A stretch of DNA of 64,000 nucleotides from Septoria linicola (taxonomy: Eukaryota; Ascomycota; Dothideomycetes; Mycosphaerellales; Mycosphaerellaceae). Shown here one piece after another: positions 12,001-22,211 of this stretch. Numbering within the stretch: position 1 is the stretch's first letter; every line of letters starts with the position of its first letter. The stretch covers positions 2,790,001-2,854,000 of the forward strand of contig CP099420.1 in NCBI GenBank assembly GCA_024114885.1. Reading direction: 5' to 3'. The notes beneath the pieces are model-generated. The model was not told the DNA's origin. It did not search any database and saw only the letters and a list, made by a program, of their open reading frames with translations. A program made the position numbers and the translations under genes.

Positions 12001-12709
12001 GGTCGATCGCGATTGTCGAACTTGGGCGCAAAGATCCGGTTCTTATCCGCGAATCTCGTGAACCCCCAATCGCCTTCGTCTGCTGTGAATCGATGGTTGG
12101 CCTCATGGTGTAGGTAAATGGAAGGGTCGTTCGGATTTGACAGAACAAGCATGAACTGCGCACACGCGTACCACCCTTCCGGCGGCTTCTGGCCGTTCTC
12201 GTCATCGTGTCCTTGCTCTAAATAGAAGGAAACACTCTCGGATGCCGAGTTGCCAGCAGGAAAGAACAGCACTCGCCACGGATGTCCGCCGCAGTTGAAG
12301 ATTGGGCCATGACTCCGCTTGGGCTGCTTCGTCCAGTCTGTGATGTCCCATGTGAAATGTGCTTCCTCTTCGGTCTCTTGGTCTGGCAGTGGCGGCATCC
12401 AGCGCGCCAGCATGGCAGCATGATCATCGGCGAGCGGCTCGGCCGGCTGTGATGCTGGGTCAGGATCGTCGACCATGCTGTCAGCGTCGTCGGGCGATAT
12501 GATGGCGACGTTGTCGTTGTCGTCTGTCGGGGTGAGGTGCTTTTCGTCGTAGTCAGAGTCCAGCAGCATGTCGTTCCCTAGCTGTCACACACAGTCCTTA
12601 CGTCAGCTCTGAATGTCTGTCTGGGTACGTTGTACCGGGAGGGAATGCCGCGGAATTCGTTGCTGTGATGGGAGCACATGCAGAGGAAGGCTCTACGTAC
12701 GTTGTCCAT
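9002..12709 (-). CDS. UBP15: Ubiquitin carboxyl-terminal hydrolase of the USP7/Ubp15 type (MATH + UCH + UBL tail)
   Basis: The main exon is 12569-9161 on the minus strand and the last exon is 9108-9002, after a 52-nt intron (9109-9160, GTAAGA..CAG). The second exon adds the expected ending DDILSDKLGPDDHLGLEHAN. From the Met at 12569 the protein has about 1,171 residues. A MATH/TRAF domain (about 70-205) precedes the peptidase: Cys box GLRNQGATCYLNSLLQSLY with Cys238, and His box VHSGDLNAGHYYAFL with His482. The rest is the USP7-type region of ubiquitin-like folds. The enzyme removes ubiquitin from substrates, and MATH binds targets. A tiny first exon MDN (12709-12701) with a 119-nt intron (12582-12700, GTACGT..CAG) would add seven residues, so the 5' start is uncertain. 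The bulk call is firm. Confidence 0.92.
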
Positions 12710-13528
12710 GGTTGCAAAGCAGCGCGACTATGCCTGCAGCCTGCGCAGAGCTGCGGCGACCAGAACGTTTCAAACAGCTGCTTGCTCGGTTTGCCTGTGT
12801 CCAACAAACTGCACGTGCTGCAAGGGAACAAAGAGTTGCGCCAGCGCAGACGTGGCCTCGAGGGGGAAATGGCGAGGCGGATGGGAAGGGGGATGATTAG
12901 CTGCAGAGTGAAGAGTGAGAGTTGGAAGAGCAGCAGCCGCTGAAGAGGTGTTGTCGCCGCCAGCAGCCAGCAAGCAACAGCAGCAACGTCTGTCTCGCCG
13001 AATGAAGAGAGAGAGGGCCAATTGAATGTGACGTCGTCACACACGCGCACACACAAACGTCGCGGAATGGCATCAAACACACTCACCGTTGTGAATAGTG
13101 GCCTGCGTAGCCTTCTTTCACATGTCATCCTCATCACCCTCACTTCACGGCGCTGCAGACATGATCAGGCTGATGCGTCTCGTGTAGCACTGCTGGCAAG
13201 CATTCGCGGCCAGGAACAACATCTTCAGGCACTCAGCGCCATTTGCCCCACTTCGTGCTGCTTCTCGATGCCAGAGAAGGACTATGCATATAGTGTGCTT
13301 GTCATTCTGGCTCGATTTGCTAGAGCGCGCGTCAAAGTCCCTTTCCCCTGTAAATCCCTCTTTCAGTCGTTCTCAATCGTGCGGCATAGTAGATCCAAGA
13401 TCTTGACATCTTCTAGAGGTAAGCTTGGCAGGATCGAAGCCGCTTATGTCAGCCGGCTCCTGCCTCAACCGCCTTCCAGTGTGACAAGCTCTATTCATAA
13501 CACAAGCTTGCATCCTACTGCGGTGAGC
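12710..13528. promoter_or_regulatory. Divergent promoter region, UBP15-type / mitochondrial kinase
   Basis: About 820 bp between divergent genes. Open frames on both strands have no family features. It contains the 15-nt palindrome at 13027-13041 listed separately. The plus-strand frame through 13022-13735 is open far upstream of the kinase start at 13529, but the conserved protein begins only near 13529. Confidence 0.5.
13027..13041. promoter_or_regulatory. Palindrome TGTGACG-T-CGTCACA, possible bZIP site
   Basis: A perfect 7-bp inverted repeat with a 1-bp centre contains the TGACGTC core recognised by CREB/ATF-type bZIP factors. It lies between divergent start codons, about 320 bp from the deubiquitinase start and 490 bp from the kinase start. 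Function is inferred from sequence only. Confidence 0.35.
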
Positions 13529-14877
13529 ATGGCCCCAAAGATAGTGAGTCTCTTGCGGCGAGACTCCGTCAAGGGTGCCAGGCTCTACACCGCTGCAGTA
13601 TTCTCTTCTGCAAGCAGTGCCTCAACCAGTACTCTTCCACCACCATGGCGTCCTTCGAACATCCTCGACGAATGGGTCTCACGAGAAGCGAGACCTATCA
13701 GTCTGCGCCAACTCACTTTTTCGGACGTACTTTGACTGAAGAGAGACTCTTGAGCTCTGCCAATTACGTCCGTCTCGAGCTTCCAACAAGATTAGCGCAT
13801 CGACTGCGCAACATGCAAACATTGCCATATTCGGCCGTCACGAACAAGCACATCAGTCACGTCTATGAGCTGTACTATGAAGCGTTCGAGCGATTCCGAA
13901 AAGTGCCTCCCGTGCGCTCACTGGATGACAATGACAAGTTCTGCGAGGGTATTAAGGGTACCCTCAAGGAGCACTTGTCAGTCATTCCGCAATTAGCAAT
14001 GGGCATCCTCGAAATCCAAAACTCAGTCAGCAGCGAGGAGTGTGATCGATTGATGAGGACTCTTTTACGATCAAGGATCAGTCGACGTGTCATTGCTGAG
14101 CAGCATCTGGCATTGACAGAGACTTTTCACTCGCCCTGGCACTTCCCCAATGCTAAGAAGCCTCTGACCGCACCGGAGGAGGACTTCGTAGGTGAGATCT
14201 TTCTCAAGTGTAATGCCAAGGAAGTCGTTGAAAAGTGCGCTGCCACCGCGAGGGACCTTGTACGAGACGCCTACGGACCACAGGTCGCCATTCCAGAAGT
14301 GGTGATCCAGGGCCATCTTGACACAACGTTCCCATACATACCATCGCATTTGGAGTACATTGTCGGAGAGCTGCTCAGAAACAGTATTCAAGCAGTTGTC
14401 GAGCAGAAGCCTTCCGTGAGCCCACGACCGATCGAAGTTCTCATTTGTGAAGCTGCGCAGCATGTCATCATTCGCATCTCCGATCAAGGAGGTGGAGTCG
14501 ATAGAGATGTCTTGCCGTACCTCTGGTCTTTCGCCAAAGGTCCACGTCGGAACAATAGACTGCAAAACCTTGGTCAGGTTCCACGACTGGCGGCAACGAT
14601 GCAGGAACTGAAAGCACCCGAGGAGCTCGACCGTGATAGGGAAGGCAAGCATACTGGAGAACGATTCAGCAACTCGCTAGCTTCACTTTCAGTCCGGCCG
14701 CCTGACCTAAAGTTGGGCATGGGCTTGCCCATGAGTAAGATCTACGCAGAGTACTGGGCTGGTAGTCTTGAAGTGCATAGCTTAGAGGGCTGGGGCTGCG
14801 ATGCCTTCCTGCAGATCAGCAGGCTGGGTAACAAGAACGAAAAGCTCAGCACACGAGCAGCCATGGACGCATTGTGA
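13529..14877 (+). CDS. Mitochondrial pyruvate/branched-chain dehydrogenase kinase, one-base frameshift near N-terminus
   Basis: The frame from ATG 13529 gives a basic, Ser/Ala-rich presequence and then PPPWRPSNILDEWVSREARP, ISLRQLTF, the normal start of fungal PDK-family kinases. It then meets a stop. The continuation FGRTLTEERLLSSANYVRLE lies in the next frame and runs to 14877. The switch falls at a run of five T (13717-13721); a sixth T would join the frames. Downstream are the ATP-lid motifs of GHKL kinases: N box ELLRNSIQAVVE, G1 ISDQGGG and G2 GMGLPMSKIYAEYWAGSL. The enzyme phosphorylates and inactivates the E1 subunit of pyruvate (or branched-chain) dehydrogenase in the mitochondrial matrix. 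An ATG at 13645 in a strong context opens the downstream frame, but its first 24 residues are frame-shifted sequence. An assembly error is the simplest explanation; a real lesion is possible. Confidence 0.85.
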
Positions 14878-16109
14878 TTACCTCAAACGTCTCGTCGACC
14901 GCGCCACATCTCCGACTAAGACGCTGCTGAGCAGCAAAGTATGGGTACCTGGAGAGTTGATGTTTCCAAGACACCAAGACTACCGTACGACGAATCTCGA
15001 AAGTCAAAATCAAGTTGTCAACCGGCAGCATACTACACGCTTGAGGCGCTACCACATCTGGCAGCATTTGACGTGCCAGCACCAATCTGCTTACATCCAG
15101 CGTCATCCAGAACAGCTGTCGTCGCTCAAGCTCCGACTTCCCTGAACCGGTCGCGGTCTGAGGAATCACCCGGTGACAGGGCGTCTTCTTCTTCCTTTGG
15201 CATTTCAGGGACGGACGGAAACCGCTAGCATCACTATGGCAGGCAAGGTGCGCCTTTTACGTTAGAGCTCTCGACACGATGTTGATCGAGAGCAGCAGCA
15301 ATCCATTACCGGAGACATCCTCGAGCAAGGGGCTGATGATACTTGTGAGCAAGCTTGTCACATCGTGTCGCTCGCAAAGAGCTCCAGTCTCAGTTACTAA
15401 CCCCGAACGTTAGCCAGTCAGTACAGAACTTATGGTGAAAAGAGTCAAGCAAGGGGTGGTGCGGTCGTTCGTCGACACCAGAAATCGGACCAAAACTTTC
15501 GTGACTATGTAGTATTTCGCCGTGTTGCGTTCACTGTAGAAATCGACGCCGCTGGCACGACACATCATGCATGGCGACTTCAAAGGAGCGAGCAATCAGG
15601 AATAACATATTGGCTGACTCTTTTGCACTGCTCAAAGGTATCAGACATTTGTGCGTCAGTCAACTTACAATATGCCCAACCATTTGCACTCAGTGCGCAC
15701 AACCCTAAGCCAAAGGCCTGCTGGTGAACCCAGTGGGTGCATTGCAATGGGAAATAGTTGGAACGAGTTCTATTTGATACACTTGAACGATACTGTATTT
15801 CACTCCGCCGTAAGACTAGCCGAGCACAATGTTCTTCTGTAATACATGATATTCCCTGTACTGAGCAACCAAGCTGGTGGGCTGCACGGAGGGCGACACT
15901 TCAACATCCGCTAGCTGTCGTCTCCATTTCGACCAATCAACTCTCACTTTCACTTGACCCCTGCCGCTAACGTGTTGCGTGTGGAAATCTGGCAGGGGCA
16001 TCTCAGCATTGAGAGATGCCAGATTGAACTACACTTGCACCACGATTGACGACGACACGGCCACATTTCCCTTCGACCTGCACCTTTCCGATCTTCCTTC
16101 TCCTCCGCG
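14878..16109. other. Intergenic, kinase 3' flank to p24 promoter
   Basis: About 1.2 kb without a supportable gene. Short open frames occur on both strands. A nested inverted repeat near the p24 start is listed separately. Confidence 0.5.
15986..16025. repeat. Nested inverted repeat upstream of the p24 gene
   Basis: GGCATCTC at 15997-16004 is the exact reverse complement of 16013-16020, with an 8-nt loop. Outer arms AATCT (15986-15990) and AGATT (16021-16025) also pair, leaving a 6-nt bulge. An overlapping pair, TCTGGCA (15988-15994) and TGCCAGA (16017-16023), offers an alternative fold. It lies about 85 bp before the ATG at 16110, so it may be in the 5' leader or proximal promoter. Confidence 0.6.
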
Positions 16110-16904
16110 ATGCTGTTCACCACGACTGCGGTCCTCGGACTGCTTACGTCGTACGCCTCAGCGACAGCACTTACATACAAGCTTACGCCAAACGAGAAGG
16201 AGTGCTTCTACGCGCACGTCGATCAGCTGAATGCAAAAGTAGCTTTCTACTTCGCCGTGCAGAGCGGTGGCGAGTTCGATAGTATGTGGACAATTCCGTC
16301 AGAGTCAGATAGAAAGACGCAAGGATAAAGGCCAGCTAACAACTTTCGTAACCGCAGTCGACTACGCAGTTCACGGCCCAGACAAGCAACCTGGCAAAGA
16401 GAAGATCATCCTCGACGGCCAAAAAGAACGACAAGGCGACTACGTCTTCACCGCGACCGAGACCGGCGAATACCGCTTCTGCTTCGACAACTCCATGTCC
16501 ACCTTTGCAGACAAAGTCGTCGACTTTGAAATCGCAGTACGCTCCACCAACCTCTCTGCGTCTCCTTCTCCCAAAGCATTGCATCACTAACCACCCCCTC
16601 CTCCGCTCTACAGGTCGAGAACGAAGCCCGCGCAAACCTCCCCCAAAAGGCCGGCGCCTCCGTCGAACAGCTCTCCGGCGTCGAAGAAACCATCCTCAAA
16701 CTCTCCGGCCAAGTCTCGACGCTCACGCGCCAACAAAAGTACTTCCGAACACGCGAGAACAGAAATTTCAGCACGGTGCGCAGCACGGAGAAGAGGATCT
16801 TCAACATGAATATCATGGAAACGGTATTTATGATTGCGATGGCGGGGTTGCAGGTGTTTATTGTCAAGATGTTCTTTACGGGTGGGAGGAAGGGGTATGT
16901 GTGA
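16110..16904 (+). CDS. p24/emp24/GOLD family cargo receptor (COPII/COPI vesicles)
   Basis: Three exons, 16110-16281, 16358-16536 and 16614-16904, with introns of 76 and 77 nt, give 213 residues. A signal peptide (MLFTTTAVLGLLTSYASATA) is followed by a GOLD domain with the paired cysteines of the family (CFYAHV and YRFCFDNSM) and the junction GGEFDIDYAVHGP. Next come a coiled-coil stem (GVEETILKLSGQVSTLTRQQ), a single transmembrane helix (METVFMIAMAGLQVFIVKMF) and a short cytosolic tail ending GGRKGYV. The tail is basic and aromatic, as expected for coat binding. p24 proteins cycle between ER and Golgi and sort GPI-anchored and other cargo. The pattern fits the Erp2-4/TMED1-like group, but the exact orthologue is not assigned. 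The ER-export theme also appears in SEC12, 13 kb away, probably by chance. Confidence 0.93.
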
Positions 16905-18004
16905 ACGAGAGGATATCGTGGATAAGAGGCGTAAGCAGAAAGCGCTGGGTTGGACTTGGGCTGGGTTGTACGTCATGTCATGAGTTGACGCGATGAGAAA
17001 AGGCGATCAGAAGACAGGAATGAAAATGATACAAGTGCCAGAATTAAGCATACGACTCATGTGCTGAATGTTGCGCGAGGATTATGCGGAGCGGACGTCG
17101 CATGCTGCTAGGAGCATGAGCTACCCTTACACTTGTCCTCGACGTGTAAGGACGCTGCACATCTCGACGTGAGCGATTCGTGTCCTCGTGCTGCCGCTCC
17201 GTCTAGCACAGCACTGACCCTTGCAGTCCAAGAGAGTGGCGCATAGCAGATACAATACACTCGGGCATTCTATCCCAGCAGAACCCCCAAACCACAGCCG
17301 ACCAGCCTTGCTACTACTTCCTGTGGCCGCGGCCAATGTTGCTTTTCCCGGGATGATGTGCGAATGTCGGTGTGCAAAGTGGGCACAGAATCTGCATGCT
17401 ATAGATTTACACTCTTCATATTGCATGTGACACTCCAGCCCTGCAGGGTAGAAGTCTATGCGTGACTCGCTGCGAGCTAGGGTCGACATGTGCTTACCAG
17501 CCTCCTCGTCGGACGTGGGTAGGTGCTGTAAGGTGGTTTAGGAACTACAGCCTGGTCTGAGATCTGTGTTGACGCACGCGATGAGCAATTGGAAGCGTAG
17601 GGCCCATGTGCTCTGTTGGGATAGCTGAACTGAGAGCATGTCAGACAAAGTCATCCTGTGCAAATGCATCAGCGTGGCGTGCTCTCCTGCTGCCTTTGCG
17701 ATGATTTACACAGCGTAAGAACTGCAGGTGTTCGGCATGTAGTTGTGAGTTGGACGCCTGTAGGCGCCCTCCTGGATTCGAGATGGCACAGGTGTCTGCA
17801 GCTCGTGCGACTGCTGCTGCCCTTCCATTGCCTACCTTCGAGATCGACAGCCCGGTCAATGACAGGTTGGAAGCATCTGGTCTCATAATCGGAGTGCCAG
17901 CAGCACTCTCACGGCGCCATGCCCGAAGCTCTTGTTAGCATAGCGGTAGGATGCGTTTGATGACAAGCCCTTAGGTTTCCTCAATCATATTTTTCCTGGA
18001 TGCT
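16905..18004. other. Intergenic between p24 and FAF1 3' ends
   Basis: About 1.1 kb between convergent genes. Only short, unsupported frames are seen on both strands. Confidence 0.5.
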
Positions 18005-18856
18005 TCACCGCCTTCTGCCGCCTCTCTTTCCAGAACCTTTCGAGCCCTCAATACTCCTGATATCGTTTGAGCTGAGCTTGAGCGTACTACCTTGCATCTT
18101 GCCTATTCCTACACCCCCAACGCCTCTCTCTCGTCGCTTTTGCGACTTTGGCGCGCTTTTAAACCTTTCGAGAATGACTCCATTCTCGGTTGCTTCTTTT
18201 CTGCGAGTTGCCTCGCGGCTTGCAGCTTTGCCTACAATTCCTCGTCGAATGTGCATAGGCATCTTTTCCTGCTGCAAAGCTGATGTCTTTGCTCCGAGGT
18301 CCTGTAGCCGCATGTCTAGCGCTTTTACTCTGCCTTTGCCTTCAGGCGCTGTTGAGGACGAGAACGATGATGAATCCAGAAGATGCGACTCTTTCAGCAG
18401 TCGTTGTAAGGCCAAGTCGTGCTTGAGGTTCGTCGATTCGGCGCCATCATCTTCTGCTTTGTCGCCTTTCGCTGATTTTGCCAGCGGTTTTACAACACCG
18501 TCTCCTAGTGTTGGCGGCTTCGATGATAAAAACTTCTTGGCAGAGCCATCAAAGATCGAATCAATGGTAGGTACGACATGCTCTATCACTTCCACTTCTT
18601 CATCGTCGCCGTCTTCATCTGCGATGCCACTCCAGTCAGATTCGGCGTCGCTGTCATCCTCGTCGACATCCTCGGTTTCAAGTGCTCCAGCGGCTTCAAT
18701 TGGCTGTACTTCCAGAGGCTCAAATTTCGCCTCAAAAGCCTTTTTCAACAGTGCTCGAGCGATGGCATCGCGATCTTCTGTATCTTCTCCGTGCGCGGGT
18801 ACCTTTATGCGCTTTTGCTCCACGGCTCGCTTTCTTTTGCCCAGCGTTACCGCCAT
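18005..18856 (-). CDS. FAF1: Faf1-like pre-rRNA processing factor (40S biogenesis)
   Basis: A single exon of 283 codons. The protein is hydrophilic, with an acidic tract (DVDEDDSDAESDWSG...EDGDDEEVEV) in the first third. A basic C-terminus contains RRERGVGGVGIGKMQGSTLK and LSSNDIRSIEG, which matches the conserved end of fungal Faf1. Yeast Faf1 is a nucleolar protein needed for early cleavages at A0, A1 and A2 and so for 18S rRNA production. No membrane segment or enzyme domain is seen. The ATG at 18856 gives MAVTLGKRKRAVEQ, a basic start that could act in nuclear import. The gene is divergent from HIS6, and the 161 bp between them must hold both promoters. The call rests on the C-terminal motif and overall composition. 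Confidence 0.8.
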   Translation of the reverse strand: MAVTLGKRKRAVEQKRIKVPAHGEDTEDRDAIARALLKKAFEAKFEPLEVQPIEAAGALETEDVDEDDSDAESDWSGIADEDGDDEEVEVIEHVVPTIDSIFDGSAKKFLSSKPPTLGDGVVKPLAKSAKGDKAEDDGAESTNLKHDLALQRLLKESHLLDSSSFSSSTAPEGKGRVKALDMRLQDLGAKTSALQQEKMPMHIRRGIVGKAASREATRRKEATENGVILERFKSAPKSQKRRERGVGGVGIGKMQGSTLKLSSNDIRSIEGSKGSGKRGGRRR

Positions 18857-19017
18857 GTGATGTTGTAAATTATGATGTACCGACTAGTTTGTAGAAGATC
18901 GTTGTAAAGAAGCGCCGAACAGCACCGAGCGCGCCAAGGATCTGCTCTTTCCCCTCAAGATCAAGCTCTGCTCGAACAGTCAGATGACTTCAACATCGCG
19001 ACAACGCATGATCAGCC
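18857..19017. promoter_or_regulatory. Shared promoter region of FAF1 and HIS6
   Basis: Only 161 bp separate the two divergent start codons. A TGACTCG sequence overlaps the HIS6 start (19019-19025) and resembles the TGACTCA site of Gcn4/CpcA regulators of amino acid synthesis. It is off by one base and lies inside the start region, so the link is weak. Confidence 0.4.
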
Positions 19018-19933
19018 ATGACTCGATTCAGACCGTGTATAGATCTGCACGCTGGATCTGTGAAACAGATTGTGGGCGGGACGTTGTCCACAGACAATGC
19101 GGGCCTCAAGACCAACTTCACCTCTGAACATCCCTCAGCGTACTACGCAGAGCTCTACAAGAAGCACGACGTTCGGGGCGGACATGTCATCATGCTTGGG
19201 CCTGGCAACGATGAAGCTGCACAGCAGTCCCTCGCAGCCTGGCCTGGCGGGCTGCAAATCGGTGGTGGTATCAAAGACACCAACGCGAAGCAATGGATAG
19301 ATGCTGGTGCGGAAAGGGTACGATGATGCATCAGCAAGCAGTACGAAAATTGATCACGCGCTCACCTTCCACAGTAGGTCATAATCACTTCATTCTTATT
19401 TCCTTCTGGCGCGTTCTCTCTTGAACGACTACAATCCGTACTCAATACCCTTGAAGGCGACAAGGAGAAGTTGGTCATCGACCTCAGCTGTCGCCGCGTG
19501 GGTGACGGTTGGAAGGTAGCCATGGACAGATGGCAGACCATCACCGAATTTGAGATCAACCAGGGTATGTGAAGAACAGACACGCCTGGCAGACGCCGGC
19601 AGTATGGTAGCACTAAGCAGGGCTGACACGTGGTGCAATGCAGAGAACATCGCTTTGTTGGAACCCTACTGTAGTGAATTCCTAATCCATGCAGCCGATG
19701 CCGAAGGTCTGCAGGCCGGCATCGACGAGAAACTGGTCAAGTACCTTGCAGAGATCTGTTCGATACCTGTTACGTATGCTGGTGGTGGCCGGAACATCGC
19801 AGACCTCGAACTTGTTGAGCGCCTCAGCAATGGCAAGGTTGACCTAACGATCGGAAGTGCGCTCGACATATTTGGTGGGAAAGGGGTGACTTTTAACGAG
19901 TGCTGTCGGTACAACCTGGCGAAGAAAGTGTGA
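19018..19933 (+). CDS. HIS6: ProFAR isomerase, histidine biosynthesis (eukaryotic HIS6 type)
   Basis: Three exons, 19018-19317, 19378-19564 and 19644-19933, separated by introns of 60 and 79 nt, give 258 residues, the usual length for fungal His6. The enzyme is a TIM barrel that converts N'-(5'-phosphoribosylformimino)-AICAR ribonucleotide (ProFAR) to PRFAR, the fourth step of histidine synthesis in the cytosol. Motifs seen in order: RPCIDLHAGSVKQIVGG with the catalytic Asp near the start, QIGGGIKDTNAKQWIDAGAE, VIITSFLFPSG, LVIDLSCRR, TYAGGGRNIADL and KVDLTIGSALDIFGG. The second exon ends EFEINQ and the third begins ENIALLEPY, so the join is clean. It is divergent from FAF1. Confidence 0.95.
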
Positions 19934-22211
19934 AGCCTTGCCGTAACCATATCGCTGGCATCCTACCGAGTTTAGCCATAAAATCCTGAACTTACATGCA
20001 GCCATTTGCAGAATTGCAAATCTCGACACGACTAGTCTAGCCACGCCACCGCCACCGTCTGGATCTGTGCAACTTGCAACAACACGCGATGCTTAGCAAA
20101 GTCTTCGGCGTGGAGGCAGGAACTTGGCAAGCGCGGTATAAACTTTGCATTAGCTTGAAAGCGTTATACACGCGCTAATGTGTTCTTTGTCGGTCGTGCC
20201 CTTGGTGGCTTCGCAGGGCTTATGGAATCAACGCCGAAGCCACGCGGTATCTCTGATATATGCAAAAATTGTCACTACTGGTCGCGCCATGCAAATTTTT
20301 GCCCGCGGCAGAACAATGAGAATTCTACGTGATAGACCAGCATAGTCAGAGACTTGCCTTAACCGGAATTCTCAAGTCGAAACAAAGAGCATTCGTCTCC
20401 ATCAGGCAGGTTGACCAATATCAGAATGAATGCCAGCGGACCTCACCTCTGCTCGCAAAATTGATCGGGCATGCAATTGCTACATTGGATAGTGCTTTGT
20501 AAGTGTATACGCTCGGTGACCGCACGAGTTGTCGGCTATATCGATTTCATTGGTTTGATCTCATCTCCTTTCGAAGCGCGTGCAGTTCGCCCAGCATAAC
20601 CGGGCCGATAACCCGCAGTCCAGATGCATGGAGTGGAGAAGCCCACGGAGGCCCCAGAAGGCGTCGTAGTCCACAGTGGAGCAATCGCACGCGGCTGCCA
20701 GCACCGACAAGGAAATTCCACTTGCTGGTTGAATGTGTGGTTGGAATCAGCGAATGACCGACATCCTACTCAAGCAGCACTACCGTTTCCGGCTGTCTCT
20801 AGGAACGGTGCGTACCAGTGGCTGGCCGCTGACACGTTCGTAACTTTCCATCGATCTTGTCAAAGTGTCGTCCAAGAACATCTATGTCCCACAGAACAGT
20901 TCTAGAAGGAGCCAAGTACGAAGCATACGACCTTGCTGAGCACGCCTCATGTCAACCCAAGCTAGCTGCTCGCAGAATTTGGAACCCCGACAGCCGCAGG
21001 ATTTACGCCCATAAACGCCGCATGCTACAGTAGCACGGCCGTGAAGCTGAAAACAGCAAAAGCGCCTCCAGTCACTACTTCGGGTTTGCGACTGGTACGA
21101 TCGTTACCGTAGTAGCGCATAAGGTGGAGTGCAGCGAGGGCATTTCGGTTCATCAGCCGGCGAGCGCGCACTGCGAAACATGGCGGCAATTGTGTCTTGC
21201 GACCAGGTGCATCAATGTTGCAGATAGACAATTCAGATGAATATCATCAGGACTGGCGCTCGAACGATGTTCAGGCCCATCTATGACACCAGAAGTCGAG
21301 TCGTGATCCGCGTTCTTGATCTCGATCCCAAGGTTCCAACCAGAACAAAGTCTCAAAGGCCCTCCAAGCTTTGCACAGCGTTTTGCGGCTAGGCGCGTTC
21401 GAGCTTCATGATTCGGCACCGGGTGCAGCCATGACAATAGCCAGCATCGTCACACCACTCTTCGGTGGAGGTCATGTGCTATGTGGGTTCGCGTTGCTGT
21501 TGACCATGCGCGCAAATCCTTTCTCGCCAAAATCGGCTCAACACGCAGTGTAACGCACCGACGAACGATGAACTGCCCATGTCCATATCCGTTTGCGGCT
21601 CTGCATCCGAGCCGCGGCAAGAAGCAGATGTTTGCAACAACTCACCCTGCCAACCTGAAGAATTTGTTGCCCATTAGAGTGCGTGCGGCAACTACAGCAT
21701 TCCGCGCGTATCTAGGCGATGCTGCGATCAGCGTGGTAGCTGTCGATGATGCTTTGCAGTACAGGTAGATCAATCGAGACCGGAGCTCGTTGTGGATGCA
21801 TGTCGTGCCGGCAAATGGCTCACTAGCTGAATCCGCGCAAAAAGGCCAGAATAACTGGCCCGCCACTAATCGACATTATGCGCACAAGCGAATGGCGAGG
21901 ATTGGGTCTCGTGGAAGAGTCTGGGCGCTCCGCATGGGCCTGCATCCAGAATCGCGCTAGTAAAATTAAGGTCTGTGCTCACGTGCGGCCGTTCTGAGTT
22001 TGTGGGTTGTGGAGTAACGACCACACAGCTTCCTCAATAAAGCTCGAGTTCGCGCCTTCACTCCAGCTGTTTCTTCTGCATCGCGTGCCTTCGCTCTCTC
22101 GCACAGAACTTCATCCTTACCTCATCCATCGCTCTAGTAGTACCTCGGGTGCCTATTACAGAACAAAACAGTACCACACTACGACAGTGAAAGCGAACAA
22201 CAGCAGCAACC
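19934..22211. other. Long intergenic region before the hexose transporter
   Basis: About 2.3 kb with ordinary base composition and intact CA/TG dinucleotides, so it is not RIP-mutated. I find no supportable coding region. Open frames are all under 100 codons and overlap on both strands. The last few hundred bases are probably the transporter promoter and 5' leader. Confidence 0.5.

Noticed and set aside
19934..22211. Short frames in the 2.3-kb gap before the hexose transporter, considered as genes or decayed transposon
   Set aside because: Composition is normal, CA/TG are not depleted, no frame exceeds 100 codons and there are no terminal repeats.
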